From contig CAWGXG010000007.1 of assembly GCA_963826505.1 (NCBI GenBank), forward strand, positions 806,001 through 870,000: a stretch of DNA of 64,000 bases, read 5' to 3'. Source of the stretch: CAWGXG01 sp963826505. GTDB taxonomy: Bacteria; Chloroflexota; Anaerolineae; Aggregatilineales; Aggregatilineaceae. The notes under the pieces were generated by a model. It made no database searches and was not told the DNA's origin. It worked only from the letters and a program-made list of their open reading frames with translations. Made by a program: the position numbers and the translations under genes. Shown here piece after piece: positions 17,585-28,444 of this stretch (positions are counted from its first letter, which is position 1; each line of letters begins with the position of its first letter).

Positions 17585-19261
17585 ATGCAGACACTTCGCT
17601 CCGTTTATGTCTCCAAAGCCGAATGGCGCTGGGTGATTATTCTCAGCGGCCTATTTGTTATGCTGACCTTGATGCCCTATGCCTGGGCGCTGGCGCGCAA
17701 TCAATCCCAGGAGGAATGGCAGTTCATGGGGATGCTGTCCAACCCAGTGGACGGCGCGACCTATCTGTCTAAAATCGAGCTGGGGCGGCGCGGGTTGTGG
17801 CTGTTCGAGCTGCGCTATACGCCGGAGACCCACGACGGGGCCGGGTTCCACACGTTCTATATTTTTCTTGGGCATACCGCGCGCATCATCGGGGTATCCA
17901 ATCTACTTATTTACCATCTGGCGCGCGTAGCGACCAGCTTTTTCATGTATATTTCATTATATCAGCTTGGCGCGACCATTTGGGTACGATTGAGGCCCAG
18001 ACGCTTATTCTTTGTGCTGACCTCGGTTGGCTCTGGCCTGGGCTGGATGTTGTTATTTTTCGGCACGACCAAGCTGGCGATCGATCTGTCCGTCCCCGAA
18101 GCGTTCCCGTTTTACGCCTCTTTCACCAACCCGCATTTCCCGATGAGTATCGCCGCCCTGGCGCTGATTGCGTCGGCGTTCCTGGTGGTCTTCCGGCGGG
18201 GCTATGACGAGCCGCCCAAAGTGGAAAACGGCGGCCTGGGGCTGTTCCTGCTGTCGATGCTGCTCGCGTTGATTCAACCGACGACGCTAATCCCGATTGC
18301 GCTGGCGCTGGGGTTGTATGTGGGTGTGCGTTACTTCCTGACACGCGAAATGCCCGCCCATGAGATCTGTTGGGCGTCGATGGTGTGGCTTCCCGCCATT
18401 CCGTTTGGTGTGTATGACATGGCGGTGTTCCATTTCAACGACGTCATGGGGATCTTCAACAAGCAGAACAAAACGCCTTCGCCCGCACCTTACCTGGTGT
18501 TGTTTGGGTTCGGCCTGCTGCTGATCGTGGCGATTCCGGGGCTGGTGCGCGCGGTGCGCCGCTTTGAGCGCGACGGCGATCAATTGATGCTGTTGTGGCT
18601 GGTTGCCAACGTGATCGGGCTGTACCTCCCCTTCGATCTCCAGCGCCGCCTGCTGATGGGGTTGATCATCCCGCTGGCGTATTTTGCCGTGCGCGGCCTG
18701 GAAGATTACTGGTTCTACAAAGTGCCGCAGAAATGGCGCGCCCCCTCGATGATCGCGCTGATCGTGTTTCTGGTACCCTCCAATATTATCATGCTGGTAG
18801 TGCCCTTGTTTGGCGTGGTGGCCTCGCCCGAACGCGGACTCAACGCTGGACTGCTGCTGCAAAGCGATTACTGGCACATGTTCCAATGGCTGGACGACAG
18901 CGGCGAGGTTGACAAGGTGGTGCTGGCTTCCCCCAACGTCAGCCTGTGGGTGCCCGCCTATACCGATGAAGTAGTGGTGTTCGGCCATCCCTTCGAGACG
19001 ATCAACGCCAAGGAACGCCTGGATCAGGTCAGGGCATTTTATCGCGGGCAAGACTGCACTACGCTGATCGGCGATACGCTGGATTTCCGAGTGCGTTACA
19101 TTCTATGGGGACCGCAGGAGCGGGAGATGGCGCACGAAGACGACGACGGCCATACAGTCACATTCCCCGACGCGGGTAAATGTATCACTGACCTGCCGCC
19201 CGATCGTATCGAGCAGGAAGTTGACAAAGGTGACGTTACGCTTTACGTCCTTACGCCCTAG
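17585..19261 (+). CDS. Polytopic membrane protein, GT-like (glycan locus)
   Basis: 558 aa starting at ATG 17585 (GAGG 6 nt upstream; TTG 17579 lies inside that Shine-Dalgarno). About 10-11 membrane helices are followed by a soluble C-terminal domain (about 400-558). The first periplasmic loop holds acidic residues and Y-L-S-K-I-E-L-G-x-R-G-L-W, a layout common in GT-C type transferases and related Chloroflexota proteins. I infer a lipid-linked sugar transferase or glycan-export role. The family is not firmly identified. It is intact and clearly paralogous to the broken gene at 21340-23001, sharing the G-x-x-Y-L-x-K and G-x-G-L-G-W-x-L segments. Confidence 0.6.
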   Translation: MQTLRSVYVSKAEWRWVIILSGLFVMLTLMPYAWALARNQSQEEWQFMGMLSNPVDGATYLSKIELGRRGLWLFELRYTPETHDGAGFHTFYIFLGHTARIIGVSNLLIYHLARVATSFFMYISLYQLGATIWVRLRPRRLFFVLTSVGSGLGWMLLFFGTTKLAIDLSVPEAFPFYASFTNPHFPMSIAALALIASAFLVVFRRGYDEPPKVENGGLGLFLLSMLLALIQPTTLIPIALALGLYVGVRYFLTREMPAHEICWASMVWLPAIPFGVYDMAVFHFNDVMGIFNKQNKTPSPAPYLVLFGFGLLLIVAIPGLVRAVRRFERDGDQLMLLWLVANVIGLYLPFDLQRRLLMGLIIPLAYFAVRGLEDYWFYKVPQKWRAPSMIALIVFLVPSNIIMLVVPLFGVVASPERGLNAGLLLQSDYWHMFQWLDDSGEVDKVVLASPNVSLWVPAYTDEVVVFGHPFETINAKERLDQVRAFYRGQDCTTLIGDTLDFRVRYILWGPQEREMAHEDDDGHTVTFPDAGKCITDLPPDRIEQEVDKGDVTLYVLTP

Positions 19262-21347
19262 CGCGCCGGACCGGGGTAGCGCGCTGTTTGTTGTCCTGTT
19301 AGCCGTCAGCCTGGCGGCATTTTTGTTATTGGTGGGGCTGGGGCCGGACGCGCTGCCCTTCCAACCCGGCGCACCCTATTCCGATGCCGCGATCAGCCAC
19401 TGGCCGAACGCGTTGTTTTTGCGTCACAGCGTTCTTGACGATCACGCGCTGCCGCTGTGGCGGCCTCTCTTGATGAGCGGCCAGCCCTTCGCCGCCAACC
19501 CCCTGAACAAAGTCTGGTACCCGCCGCAGTGGCTCGTCCTGCTGATCGCGCCCGCGCTGCACCTCACGATTTTGACCTGGCTGCACCTGCTGATAGCCGG
19601 AGTCGGGTGCATGGGCCTGGGCCCGCGCGACCGGCTTACATCCCTGGCCCGCCGCGCTGGCCGGATTTGGCTACGCGTTCGCGCCGCGCCTGATCGCGAT
19701 CGGTCGGAGCCGGGCACCTGGACCTCGTCTACGCGGCGGGATGGGTACCCTGGCTGCTGTGGGCTGTTTTCCGCGCCACGCAGCCGGATTCCTCGCGCCG
19801 CGCCTGGGTCGCGTTAGGAGATCTTCGCGGCGCTGTGCTTTTTGGCCGATGTGCGGCTGAGCGCCTATGCTTTTGTGACGGCGGCGATCTATCTCGCGTG
19901 GCGCTGGGCGGGGATATCTTCTAGCCGCTGGCGACTGCTGCCGCGCGCTGTCCTGGCGGCGCTGATCGCCGCCGGGCTGACGGCGGTCCAATGGGTGCCG
20001 GTGCTGCTGCTGCGCGCCGATCTTTCGCGCCAGACTATCACCTTGCACGATGCGGCGGTCTTCGGCCTGACGCCCGACCAATGGTTTGGCCTGCTGATCG
20101 GTCAGCACGGCGGCTCGTGGGAAACGCTAGTGTATGTGGGGATCAGCACGCTGGTGCTGGCGATCGCGGCGCTGCTGCTGCGACCGCGCACATTGTGGTT
20201 GTGGGGCGCGTTGGTGCTGCTGCTGGCGCTGTATGCGATGGGCGAGCATGTCGTCCTGTGGACGCTGCTCAACCGCGCGATCCCGGTCCTGCGCTGGTGG
20301 CGCGTCCCGCCGCGCGTATGGCTGATCGCCGCATTGATTCTGCCCTATCTCGCCGCGTGGGGCGCGCAAATTCTCGCGGAGCACCCTCCGGACCGGCGCG
20401 CCGCGCGCCTGGGCGCGGTGGCGTTGTTCGGCGCGGGGGCGGCGTGCGGGCTGTTCAGCGCGGTGGCGCTCTCCGATTCGCTCTCGACGCAGGCCGCGCT
20501 GGGCGTCTTCGCGCTGCCCGCCGTCGCGTTGGTGATGCTGCTGGCGCTGTCCGGGCGGCTATCGGCACGTACGGCGGCGATCCTGTTCATGCTGATCGTG
20601 GTCGCGGACGAGCTGTGGATCGACCGGACGCTGCTTGAAGGGCGCGGTCCGGATCAGTGGCTGGAGCCGTACCGCCCGCTGGCTGAATTCCTGCGCGATG
20701 ACGGCGCGACGCGCGTCTATTCGCCTTCGTACAGCCTGCCGCAGCAGGCCGCCGCCTATTGGAATATTCCGCAGTTCGGCGGCGTGGACCCCTTCCAGAT
20801 GAGCGCTTACGTCACTGCCGCCGAAGCGGCGACCGGCGTGCAGGCGGGCGGTTACAGCGTCACGATTCCCGCCTACGCAAGCGACACGAGCGACGTCGGA
20901 AGACTCGGATCGTCCGAAGCAGACCTGATCGCCACCGCCAACCGGGACGCGCCGATCCGCCCCGATCTGCTCGGCCAATGGCTGGTGTCGCACGTCGTGT
21001 CGGCCTTTCCGCTGGACGTCGACGGGCTGACACTCGCCACACAGATCGCGGACGTGTACGTCTATCGCAACGCCTACGCGCCGCCAGTCACGCTGGATTG
21101 GGACGGCCCCAACCGCGTGACGGTGCGCGCGTCCGGCCCGGTCAGCGGGCCGCTGTACGCGGTCGCGGCGGGGCGCTGGGAATGGCGACGTCCGGCACGG
21201 GGCCGGGTCTGCCCGGCGACGCGACCGGCTCGCGCAAACGCGTGGACGCTGCATTACAGCGCCTCGGAAGTGTGGTGGAGTCTGCTGGCGGGCGGGGTGC
21301 TGCTGGCGTTGGCAGGCGCGGTGTGGAAGGGCGCGATCCGTGACTGA
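19230..21347 (+). pseudogene. YfhO-like membrane protein, frame broken three times
   Basis: The gene starts at GTG 19230 (AGGAAG 9 nt upstream), overlapping the end of the preceding gene. The first 125 residues match the YfhO-type start: D-A-A-I-S-H-W-P-N, P-L-W-R-P-L-L-M-S-G-Q-P-F-A-A-N-P and Y-P-P-Q-W. The frame then shifts near 19608, near 19708 and near 19812, after which it stays open to 21347. Each shift equals one additional base, so the net change is one codon. YfhO proteins are large membrane proteins implicated in lipoteichoic acid or exopolysaccharide glycosylation. Because all segments keep normal coding character, sequence error is as likely as gene decay. Confidence 0.65.
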
Positions 21348-23001
21348 CCTGGGCCGCGTTTCCCGGCGGGAATGGGCGTATCGTGATCGTCTTCGCGGCG
21401 GCGGTCATGCTGCTGACGGCGCTGCCGTATGTGCTGGGTTGGCTGTCGCAAGGATCGGACTGGCGAGTTTGGCGGCATTCCTGTTCGGCTCGGATGACGG
21501 TTACAGCTACCTGGCTAAGATGCGCCTCGGCCTGCGCGGCGATTGGCTGTTCACGCTGCGCTACACGGCGGAGCCGCACAGCGGGGCGCTGCTGTTTCTG
21601 CCGTATATCGCGCTCGGCAAGCTGACCGGGTTGGCTGTGTCGCCGCACAGCCCCGACGCTATGCTGGCGCTGGAATGGTGTTCCACGCGGCGCGGCTGGT
21701 GTTCGGCTTCGCGCTGATCCTGGTCAGCTACCGTTTCGTGGCGGTCTTCTTGCGCCGTCCGGCGGCGCGCTGGCTGGCGCTGCTGCTGATCACGTTGGGC
21801 GGCGGGTTGGGCTGGCTGCTGGTCATTGCCGGGCACGATCACCTGATGGGCTCGCTGCCCGTCGATTTTTTCGTGCCGGAAGACTACAGCTTCCTGATCC
21901 TGTTTGGGCTGCCGCATCTGGCCCTGGCGCGGGCTGTCATGCTGGGCGGCTTGCTGCTGATTTTCGCGCGCTGCGCGCTCCGGAGTCGCCGCGCGCTTGG
22001 CTGCGGTATCAGCTTCCTCGCCGGCGTTGATGCTGGCTGGTGATGGGTTTGTGCGTGCCGTTTTACATCACGGTGATCTACCTGATCCTCGGCTGTTGGG
22101 GATTGGCGGCGTGGCTGCGCGGCGGCGCGTCTTCCCCTGGGGGTTGTTCTGGCGCGCGACCAGCGCCGCGCTGGTTGCGCTGCCGCTGCTGCTTATACAG
22201 GTATCGTCTTCCTGACCAATGACGTGATGGGCTAGCTGGTCGGCCCAGAACCAGCTTCATTCCCCGCACCCGCTGCACTACGTCTTCGGATTCGCTGTGC
22301 TGGCGATTCCGGCGGTGTTGGCGCTGCGCTGGGCGTGGCGCAGCAGTGCCGCACGATCGGACGGCTTGCCAACGTTGTTGATCGCTGCGTGGGTGGCCGT
22401 GATGCCGTCGTGGTCTATCTGCCGGTCAACGTGCAGCGCCGTCTGGCCGAAGGCGTGATCGTGCCGCTGAGCATTCTCGCGGTGATCGGGCTGAGTCTGT
22501 GGGCGCGGCATGGGCGACGTTGGCGACGCGGGCGGGCGATCCTGCTGGCGCTGGCGCTGCCGACCTCGCTGTTGTTCATCCTTGGCGCGACGCTGCAAGC
22601 GACCTCGCCGCGATCGCCCACTGTTTCACCCGGTGGATGAGCTGCGCGCGATGGATACGCTGAACGCGATTGCCCCGCGTGACGCGGTCGTGCTGGCGCT
22701 GCAAGAAACCAGCGTCGTGCTGCCCGCCCGCACCGATCTCAAAACATATATCGGGCACGGGCCGGAAACGCTCGATTGGGAGGACAAAGAGCCGCAGGTC
22801 GATCAGTTCTTCGCGGGGACGCTCGACGTCGAGGCGCAGGGGGCGCTGCTGGCGCAGGTCGATTACGTGTTTTTCGGGCCGCTGGAACAGGACCGCGCTG
22901 GGACGGCCGATCCGGCCTGGGCTGCCGATCTGATCGCCCTGCCAGACTTTCCGTCCGGCAGCGCGGTGATCGTCTACGAGGTGCCGCATGCCGCGAACTA
23001 A
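21340..23001 (+). pseudogene. GT-like membrane protein, heavily frameshifted paralogue of the 17585 gene
   Basis: GTG 21340 overlaps the stop of the previous gene. Segments in all three frames align in order with the intact 17585-19261 protein: D-G-Y-S-Y-L-A-K-M-R-L-G near 21493, G-G-G-L-G-W-L-L near 21800, F-Y-I-T-V-I-Y near 22060, N-D-V-M-G near 22220, N-V-Q-R-R-L near 22430, and the soluble C-terminal domain from about 22620 to 23001. At least eight shifts occur, near 21375, 21463, 21472, 21675, 22035, 22125, 22205, 22410 and 22615. The ones I followed base by base fit single extra bases. The protein as given cannot be made. Confidence 0.65.
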
Positions 23002-25374
23002 AGATGTCCCACTCTGGCTGCCGCCGCTGCTGCTGGCCCTGGCCTTGATCGCGCTTTTTCACCGCCTGCTGCTCGGCGAGACGCTGTTTTGGGGACTGCC
23101 CACGCTCCAGTTTTACCCCTGGCGGCAGTTCGCGTTTAGCGAGCTGGGCGCGGGCCGTTTGCCCACCTGGAATCCATATCTGGGTGCGGGCGCGCCGCTG
23201 CTGGCGAACTACCAGACTGCGCTCTTTTACCCGCCTAACTGGCCGCTGCTGGTGGTGCCGGACGCGGTGGGCATGTCGCTGATCGCGGTAGCGACATATC
23301 GTGTGGACGTGGCTAGGCATGTGGCTGTTCCTCGGCGCGCTGCGGTTGGACACGTTCGGGCGCGCTGTCGGGGCGTTGGCGTATGCGCTGGGCGGCTATT
23401 TGATCGCGCGCGTGTCCTCATTCCCCACGGCTGACGCCGGGGCGTGGCTGCCCTGGTTATTCTGGTTAACGCAGCGGGTGATGGGCGCACGCAGTGCGGG
23501 CGCAAACGGTGCGCGCGACGTGGGCTGGCCTGGCGCTGGTCTTCGGGATGCAGCTTTTGGCCGGGCACGCTCAGACGTCATGGTACAGCCTGCTGGGCGT
23601 AGGCGCGTGGGCGTTGTGGCTCGGCGTGTGGAATAACAGCGATCAGGGGCCGTGCGCGAGGACGGTTTTCGTCCGCCTGCGCGGGCTGATCCTGGTGGGC
23701 GCGGGAATGGCGCTGGGCGCGGCGCTCGCGGCGATCCAATTGGTGCCGACGGCGGAATATCTCGCGCACTCCGACCGCTCCGGCGGGCTGGACTACGCCA
23801 CACTGACTAACCTGTCCTATCACCCGGCGCGGCTGCTGGCGCTGTTCACGCCCAACATTTTCGGCACGCCCGCCGATGGCAGCTATTTTACCAACGGGAT
23901 CTACTTCGAGGATGCCGCCTACATCGGCTTCATTCCTCTCATGGCGGCCTGCGCGGCGATCGTCGCGTGGGCGCGCCGCCGGCGTGACGCCGGGCACGAT
24001 CCCCGGCTGAACAGCGTCCCGTTCTGGATCGGGCTGGGGCTGGTCGCGCTGATCCTCAGCATGGGGAAGAATCTGCCGCTTTACCGCGTGTTGTACGACC
24101 ACGTCCCCACCTTTAACGCCTTTCGCGAGCCGGTGCGCTGGCTGATCCTGACCGAGTTCGCGCTGGCGGTTCTGGCCGGGATCGGCGTGGGCCACTGGGG
24201 CCGCGGGCCGCGCATCGTGTTTTGGTCGCGTTTGGCGGCGGCAGGCGGCGGCGCGATGGCCGTGCTGGCCCTGGCGGCGCGCGCATCGGGCAGCCTGGAC
24301 TCAGACGGAAATTCGGACGCTGGCGCTGAGCGTGGCTGTACTTGGCGCGTGGATGGCCGGGGCGGCCCTGCTCACGCTGGTACAGCCGGTCGAGGGCGTG
24401 ACCGGGTCGCCGCGCCGATGGCGAGCGGTGGTGCTGGTGTTTATCTCGTTGGATTTGGTTTGGATGGCGAGCGGCCTCAACCCGACCGTGCCCACCGAAT
24501 TTTTCGATCCGTGCCGATCTGTCGCGGCTGCCGGGGCGCATTTACTGGTTCCACGACTACGAGCGCGCGGTCACTTTCGGCACCGAAAACGCGGACGATC
24601 CGAGTTCAGATCGAAGGCTTTTTCAACCTGTCGGATTACCGCATTGCGCAAGATCGCTGGCCGACGCTGCGTCGCTCGCTGCTGCCGGACCTCAACATGC
24701 TGGACCGCATCCCTGCGCTGAGCAATAACGATCCGCTCAAGGTCGATTATGCCGCGCGTTATATTGCGCTGGTGGAGGACCTTGGGGCGCGGGCGGGCGC
24801 GCTGCTGCGCGCGGCGGGCGTCAACCGCGTGTACGGCCTCACCCCGGACGGTTGGAGCGGCGAGAATCCGGCGGTTGCGCCCTATGCGGAATCCGCGGCC
24901 GTGGCCGCATTGGCGTGGACCGTACCGGACGGCGGTCTGGCCCGGTTCGGACGCGGCCATCGAAACGGCGCTGCGCGATCCCGACTGGGACCCGCTGCGC
25001 ACGGTGATTTTGGCGGGATCACCGCCGGACGAACCCTCTGAGCCGCCGCTCACGCAGGGCACGGTGACACTTGTCGCGCAGAGCGCCACTGAGCGCCGCT
25101 ATCACGTCACAAGCGATGGCGCGGGTTATCTGGTCATGGCCGCGACGGATTATCCCGGCTGGACGGTTCAGGTCAATGGGAAAGACGCTCCGCTGCTGCG
25201 CGCCAATCTCGCTTTTCAGGCGGTGCGCCTGCTCGCCCGGTGAGTCTGATGTGGTAGTGCGCTACCGTGAGGCGCATTTCGCGACTGGGCGCGGGGGTGT
25301 CCGCGCTGGCGCTGCTGGCGGTGATCGTACTGCTGGCCGCGCCCTGGCTGCGACGCCGGAGTCTGCGGCGATGA
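22988..25374 (+). pseudogene. YfhO-like membrane protein, frameshifted
   Basis: ATG 22988 overlaps the previous gene by 14 nt. The start G-E-T-L-F-W-G-L-P-T-L-Q-F-Y-P-W, then P-T-W-N-P-Y-L-G-A-G-A-P-L-L-A-N-Y-Q and L-F-Y-P-P-N-W is a textbook YfhO N-terminus. The longest intact stretch is 23494-24310, with F-T-P-N-I-F-G and N-A-F-R-E-P-V-R-W. Breaks fall near 23300, 23500, 24310, 24500-24610, 24945, 25240 and 25290. The final frame ends at TGA 25372-25374, overlapping the GT2 start as ATGA, which supports this end. Probable role: membrane glycosyl transfer in surface-glycan assembly. Compare the related gene at 19230-21347. Confidence 0.68.
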
Positions 25375-26381
25375 CGGCACTCGACGAATTTCCCCTGGTC
25401 AGCGTGATCATGCCGGTGCGCAACGAGGCGGCTACCATTCGTCGCTCGCTGGGAGCCGTGCTCGCCCAGGACTACCCGCCGGAGCGGTTGGAAGTGCTGA
25501 TCGCGGATGGGATGTCCAGCGATGGCACGCCGGAGATTGTGGCGGCGCTGGCTGGCGATGATGCGCGCGTGCGGTTGCTGCGCAACCCGGCGCGGCGGCA
25601 GGCGCATGGCCTGAATCTGGCGATCGCCGCGGCGCGCGGCAGCGTCATCGCTCGCGTGGATGGGCATACCGTGATCGCGCCAGATTATATTCGCCGCTGC
25701 GTGACGACACTGCACGCGACCGGCGCGGATAACGTCGGCGGGCCGTTGCGTTCCGTTGGTTTGACGCCCTGGGGGCGAGCTATTGCGGCGGCACTGGGAT
25801 CGCCGTTCGGCGTGCCGAGTGGCTTTCGCGTTCGCGCGCGGTCGGGCGACGTGGACACGCTTCACCCGGGCGCGTGGCCGCGCGACGTGTTCACACGCGT
25901 GGGGCTGTTCGACGAGACGCGCCTGAGCAACGAGGATTACGAGCACAATTTCCGCATCCGGCAGGCGGGCGGGCGTGTGTATCTCGCGCTCGATATCCAC
26001 GCGGACTATTACGGGCGGCAGACTCTGCCCGGGCTGTGGCGGCAGTTCTTCGGCTATGGGCGGGGCAAACTGGCGATGCTGGTCCAATACCCGACTTCTG
26101 TGCACCCGCGCCATGTCGTTGCGCCCGCTTTCGTGGCGGCGCTGACCGGCGGGGCGCTGCTGGCCCCGTGGAATCGCCGGGCGGCGCGGGGTTGGCGCGC
26201 CTTGCTGATCGCTTACGGAGTCGTGAGTGCGGCGGCATCCTGGCGCGCGGCATCCCGTGCCGGATGGGCGCTGCTGCCTCGGCTGCCGGTCGCCTTCGCC
26301 TGTATGCATCTCGCCTGGGGCAGTGGTTTTTGGGTTGAGGCGCTGCGCTTGACCGCACAGCGCGCGAGGAGTCGCCGATGA
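25371..26381 (+). CDS. GT2-family glycosyltransferase
   Basis: 336 aa from ATG 25371, chosen because ATGA overlaps the reconstructed stop of the YfhO-like gene. The GT-A fold is seen from residue 7: V-S-V-I-M-P-V-R-N-E, then I-A-D-G-M-S-x-D-G-T, and A-R-V-D-G-H in place of the classic D-x-D, as in succinoglycan-type transferases. The acidic motif L-S-N-E-D-Y-E near 185 is the probable catalytic site. Two or three C-terminal hydrophobic helices (about 240-325) attach it to the membrane. It probably adds a sugar to a lipid-linked intermediate. It overlaps the next gene by ATGA. Confidence 0.85.
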   Translation: MTALDEFPLVSVIMPVRNEAATIRRSLGAVLAQDYPPERLEVLIADGMSSDGTPEIVAALAGDDARVRLLRNPARRQAHGLNLAIAAARGSVIARVDGHTVIAPDYIRRCVTTLHATGADNVGGPLRSVGLTPWGRAIAAALGSPFGVPSGFRVRARSGDVDTLHPGAWPRDVFTRVGLFDETRLSNEDYEHNFRIRQAGGRVYLALDIHADYYGRQTLPGLWRQFFGYGRGKLAMLVQYPTSVHPRHVVAPAFVAALTGGALLAPWNRRAARGWRALLIAYGVVSAAASWRAASRAGWALLPRLPVAFACMHLAWGSGFWVEALRLTAQRARSRR

Positions 26382-27778
26382 TCCCGTCGCAGCATCCCGG
26401 CCTCCGCGCGCGGCGGCAGCAGCTTGTTCTGGGCGACCTGGTCGCGATCGGGCTGGCGGTGCTGCTGTCGCTGGTCGTGTGGCTGGTGGTGGACGGGCGC
26501 GCGCTGGGCGTGGGATTCGTGGCGCGGCGGTTGTACTGGTTCCCGATCCTGGCCGGGCTGTGGCTGGCGATCGCCGGGGCTAACGATTTCTACCGTCCGC
26601 GCACGGTAGGCCGCCTGGACTCCGCACTGCTGCGCTTGGCGCAGATCACGGGGCAGTTGTGGACAGTCTATCTCGTGATTTTCTTTTTCTCCCCGCGTGA
26701 CGCGCTGCCCCGCCTGTTCATTGTGTATTACGGGCTGCTGTCCTTCGCCTTGATCGGTGGGTGGCGAGCCGCGCGTCCGCTGGTCTTGGCACGGAGCGGA
26801 ACACAGCGGCGGGCGATCGTCGCGGGCAGTGGCACGTCTGTGGCGGCCATCGTGGAAGCGCTGCGGCGTGATGCGCCGGAGGATTACGCGCTCGTTGGGC
26901 GGATGGCGGTGGGCGACAGCAGGCCGGACATGTCTGGTTTGCCGCTGATCGGCGGCGCAGCCGATCTGGTAGACACGGTGCGTCGCGAGGCGGTCGCCGA
27001 GATTATCCTGGCCGTGGATTACGAACCCCCGCCGGATGTACTGCGCACGCTGCTGGACTGCTACGAAAACGGCGTGCGGATCGTGCCGCTGCCGCTGTTG
27101 TACGAGCAGGTGACCGGGCGCGTCCCGGTCGATCATCTGGGCTGGCCGTGGTGGACGGGCGCGCTGGCCGGGGCGGGCGAAGCACCGTTCGATCCTTATC
27201 CGCCCTTCAAGCGCGGCCTGGACGTGGTGCTCTCCCTGATCGGGTTGGGCCTGTTCGGCGTGCTGCTGCCAGGGATCGCGCTGGCGCTGTGGATCGATTC
27301 GCGCGGGCCGCTGGTCTACCGTCAGGCGCGTGTTGGGCAGGGCGGGCGCGTCTTCCGGCTGATCAAACTGCGCTCGATGATTCCCGACGCCGAGCGCGAG
27401 ACCGGTCCGCGTTGGGCCGCCCCCGGCGATCCGCGCGTGACGCGCGTGGGGCGCGTGCTGCGCCGCACCCGGTTGGACGAGGTGCCGCAGCTCGTCAACG
27501 TGCTGCGCGGCGAAATGAGCCTGATCGGCCCGCGCCCGGAGCGCCCCGAATTCGTGGCCGCGCTGAGCGCTCATATCCCGTTTTACCGGGCGCGGCACGT
27601 CGTGCGGCCCGGCATCACCGGCTGGGCGCAGGTGTGTTACCCCTATGGCAGCAGCGAAGAGGACGCGCGCGTCAAGCTCGAATATGATCTCTACTATATC
27701 CGGCACCGCGCGTTGGCGCTTGACGTGGTAATCCTGCTGCGCACGGTCGGGCGCATGCTCACTTTTCGCGGACGCTAA
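26378..27778 (+). CDS. Polyprenyl glycosylphosphotransferase (bacterial sugar transferase family)
   Basis: 466 aa, full length for WbaP/EpsE-type enzymes. Four to five N-terminal helices (about 15-140) are followed by a Rossmann-like CoA-binding region (about 145-250), another helix (about 285-310) and the catalytic sugar transferase domain: F-K-R-G-L-D-V, K-L-R-S-M, R-R-T-R-L-D-E-V-P-Q-L, G-E-M-S-L-I-G-P-R-P-E-R-P and P-G-I-T-G-W-A-Q-V. It moves a phospho-sugar from a nucleotide sugar to undecaprenyl phosphate, the initiating step of exopolysaccharide or O-antigen synthesis. This defines the 17.6-27.8 kb locus as a surface-glycan cluster. Confidence 0.93.
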   Translation: MIPSQHPGLRARRQQLVLGDLVAIGLAVLLSLVVWLVVDGRALGVGFVARRLYWFPILAGLWLAIAGANDFYRPRTVGRLDSALLRLAQITGQLWTVYLVIFFFSPRDALPRLFIVYYGLLSFALIGGWRAARPLVLARSGTQRRAIVAGSGTSVAAIVEALRRDAPEDYALVGRMAVGDSRPDMSGLPLIGGAADLVDTVRREAVAEIILAVDYEPPPDVLRTLLDCYENGVRIVPLPLLYEQVTGRVPVDHLGWPWWTGALAGAGEAPFDPYPPFKRGLDVVLSLIGLGLFGVLLPGIALALWIDSRGPLVYRQARVGQGGRVFRLIKLRSMIPDAERETGPRWAAPGDPRVTRVGRVLRRTRLDEVPQLVNVLRGEMSLIGPRPERPEFVAALSAHIPFYRARHVVRPGITGWAQVCYPYGSSEEDARVKLEYDLYYIRHRALALDVVILLRTVGRMLTFRGR

Positions 27779-27843
27779 AGCCATTCCAGTGGAATAAAGC
27801 AGTCTCCACAGGACAGGGGGCTATATTTACGCAATTTTCTCCG

Positions 27844-27849
27844 TATAAT
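27844..27849 (+). promoter_or_regulatory. -10 element before the small membrane protein gene
   Basis: A perfect TATAAT in an AT-rich patch, 71 nt before the start at 27921. No good -35 is found at normal spacing (TTTACG is only 12 nt away). Confidence 0.35.
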
Positions 27850-27920
27850 AAAAATCAGGCAGTCCAAACACCCAATCACCCATCGGTCAGCTTCCAATAC
27901 TTCATCGAGGAGGTATCATC

Positions 27921-28313
27921 ATGACCGTTCCATCCCTACTGCGCGTGGCCGCCATCCTCCATTGGTTTATCGCCGTCGGTTTTGGGGTGTTCTGCTTCCC
28001 CGCCATTCGAAACTTGTTGCTCGGTCGCGATATTCCCTTCGTCATGGGCTTGCCTGCCTATGGACGAGGACCCTTCGAACGTGTTGGCATCCCCACAACT
28101 GTCCCCCTCTTGGCTGGCTTCCTGCTGGTCTGCATTCTCGAGGGCGTCGCCGGGGTTTTACTCTGGCAGGGTTACCTGTCAGGTGCCATTCTCGCCTTCG
28201 TATTGGTGCCTGTGGGTGCGGTTTTCTGGTGGGGGTTTGCCCTGCCCATCCCGCCGATCTTCGCCGTCGTTTGGACTGTTATGATTTTCCTGAGCTGGCA
28301 CTCTCTCCACTGA
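27921..28313 (+). CDS. Small four-helix membrane protein, unknown function
   Basis: 130 aa with an excellent Shine-Dalgarno (GAGGAGG, 27908-27914). Four hydrophobic segments (about 8-30, 55-75, 80-100, 105-125) suggest an integral membrane protein; no catalytic motif is seen. Codon third positions are more T- and C-mixed than in neighbours, giving lower GC3. It stands alone between the glycan locus and the DNA-repair gene. I do not recognise the family. Confidence 0.7.
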   Translation: MTVPSLLRVAAILHWFIAVGFGVFCFPAIRNLLLGRDIPFVMGLPAYGRGPFERVGIPTTVPLLAGFLLVCILEGVAGVLLWQGYLSGAILAFVLVPVGAVFWWGFALPIPPIFAVVWTVMIFLSWHSLH

Positions 28314-28397
28314 CCTGTGGTTGACCGCACGCCGACGCACCTCCCCCGGAGCAGCCGGTGAGGACAACCCGGGGGCAGCGTTGCGCGTCTAAGGGCG

Positions 28398-28403
28398 TAT
28401 AAT
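28398..28403 (+). promoter_or_regulatory. -10 element before the alkyltransferase-like gene
   Basis: A perfect TATAAT 42 nt before ATG 28445. No convincing -35 is seen. Confidence 0.35.
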
Positions 28404-28444
28404 GCTGCATATACGTGTTTCGCTGTGGAGCCTGGAAAACTGCG

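Noticed and set aside
27826..27849. TTTACG/TATAAT as a full promoter
   Set aside because: The spacer is only 12 nt, so only the -10 is reported.
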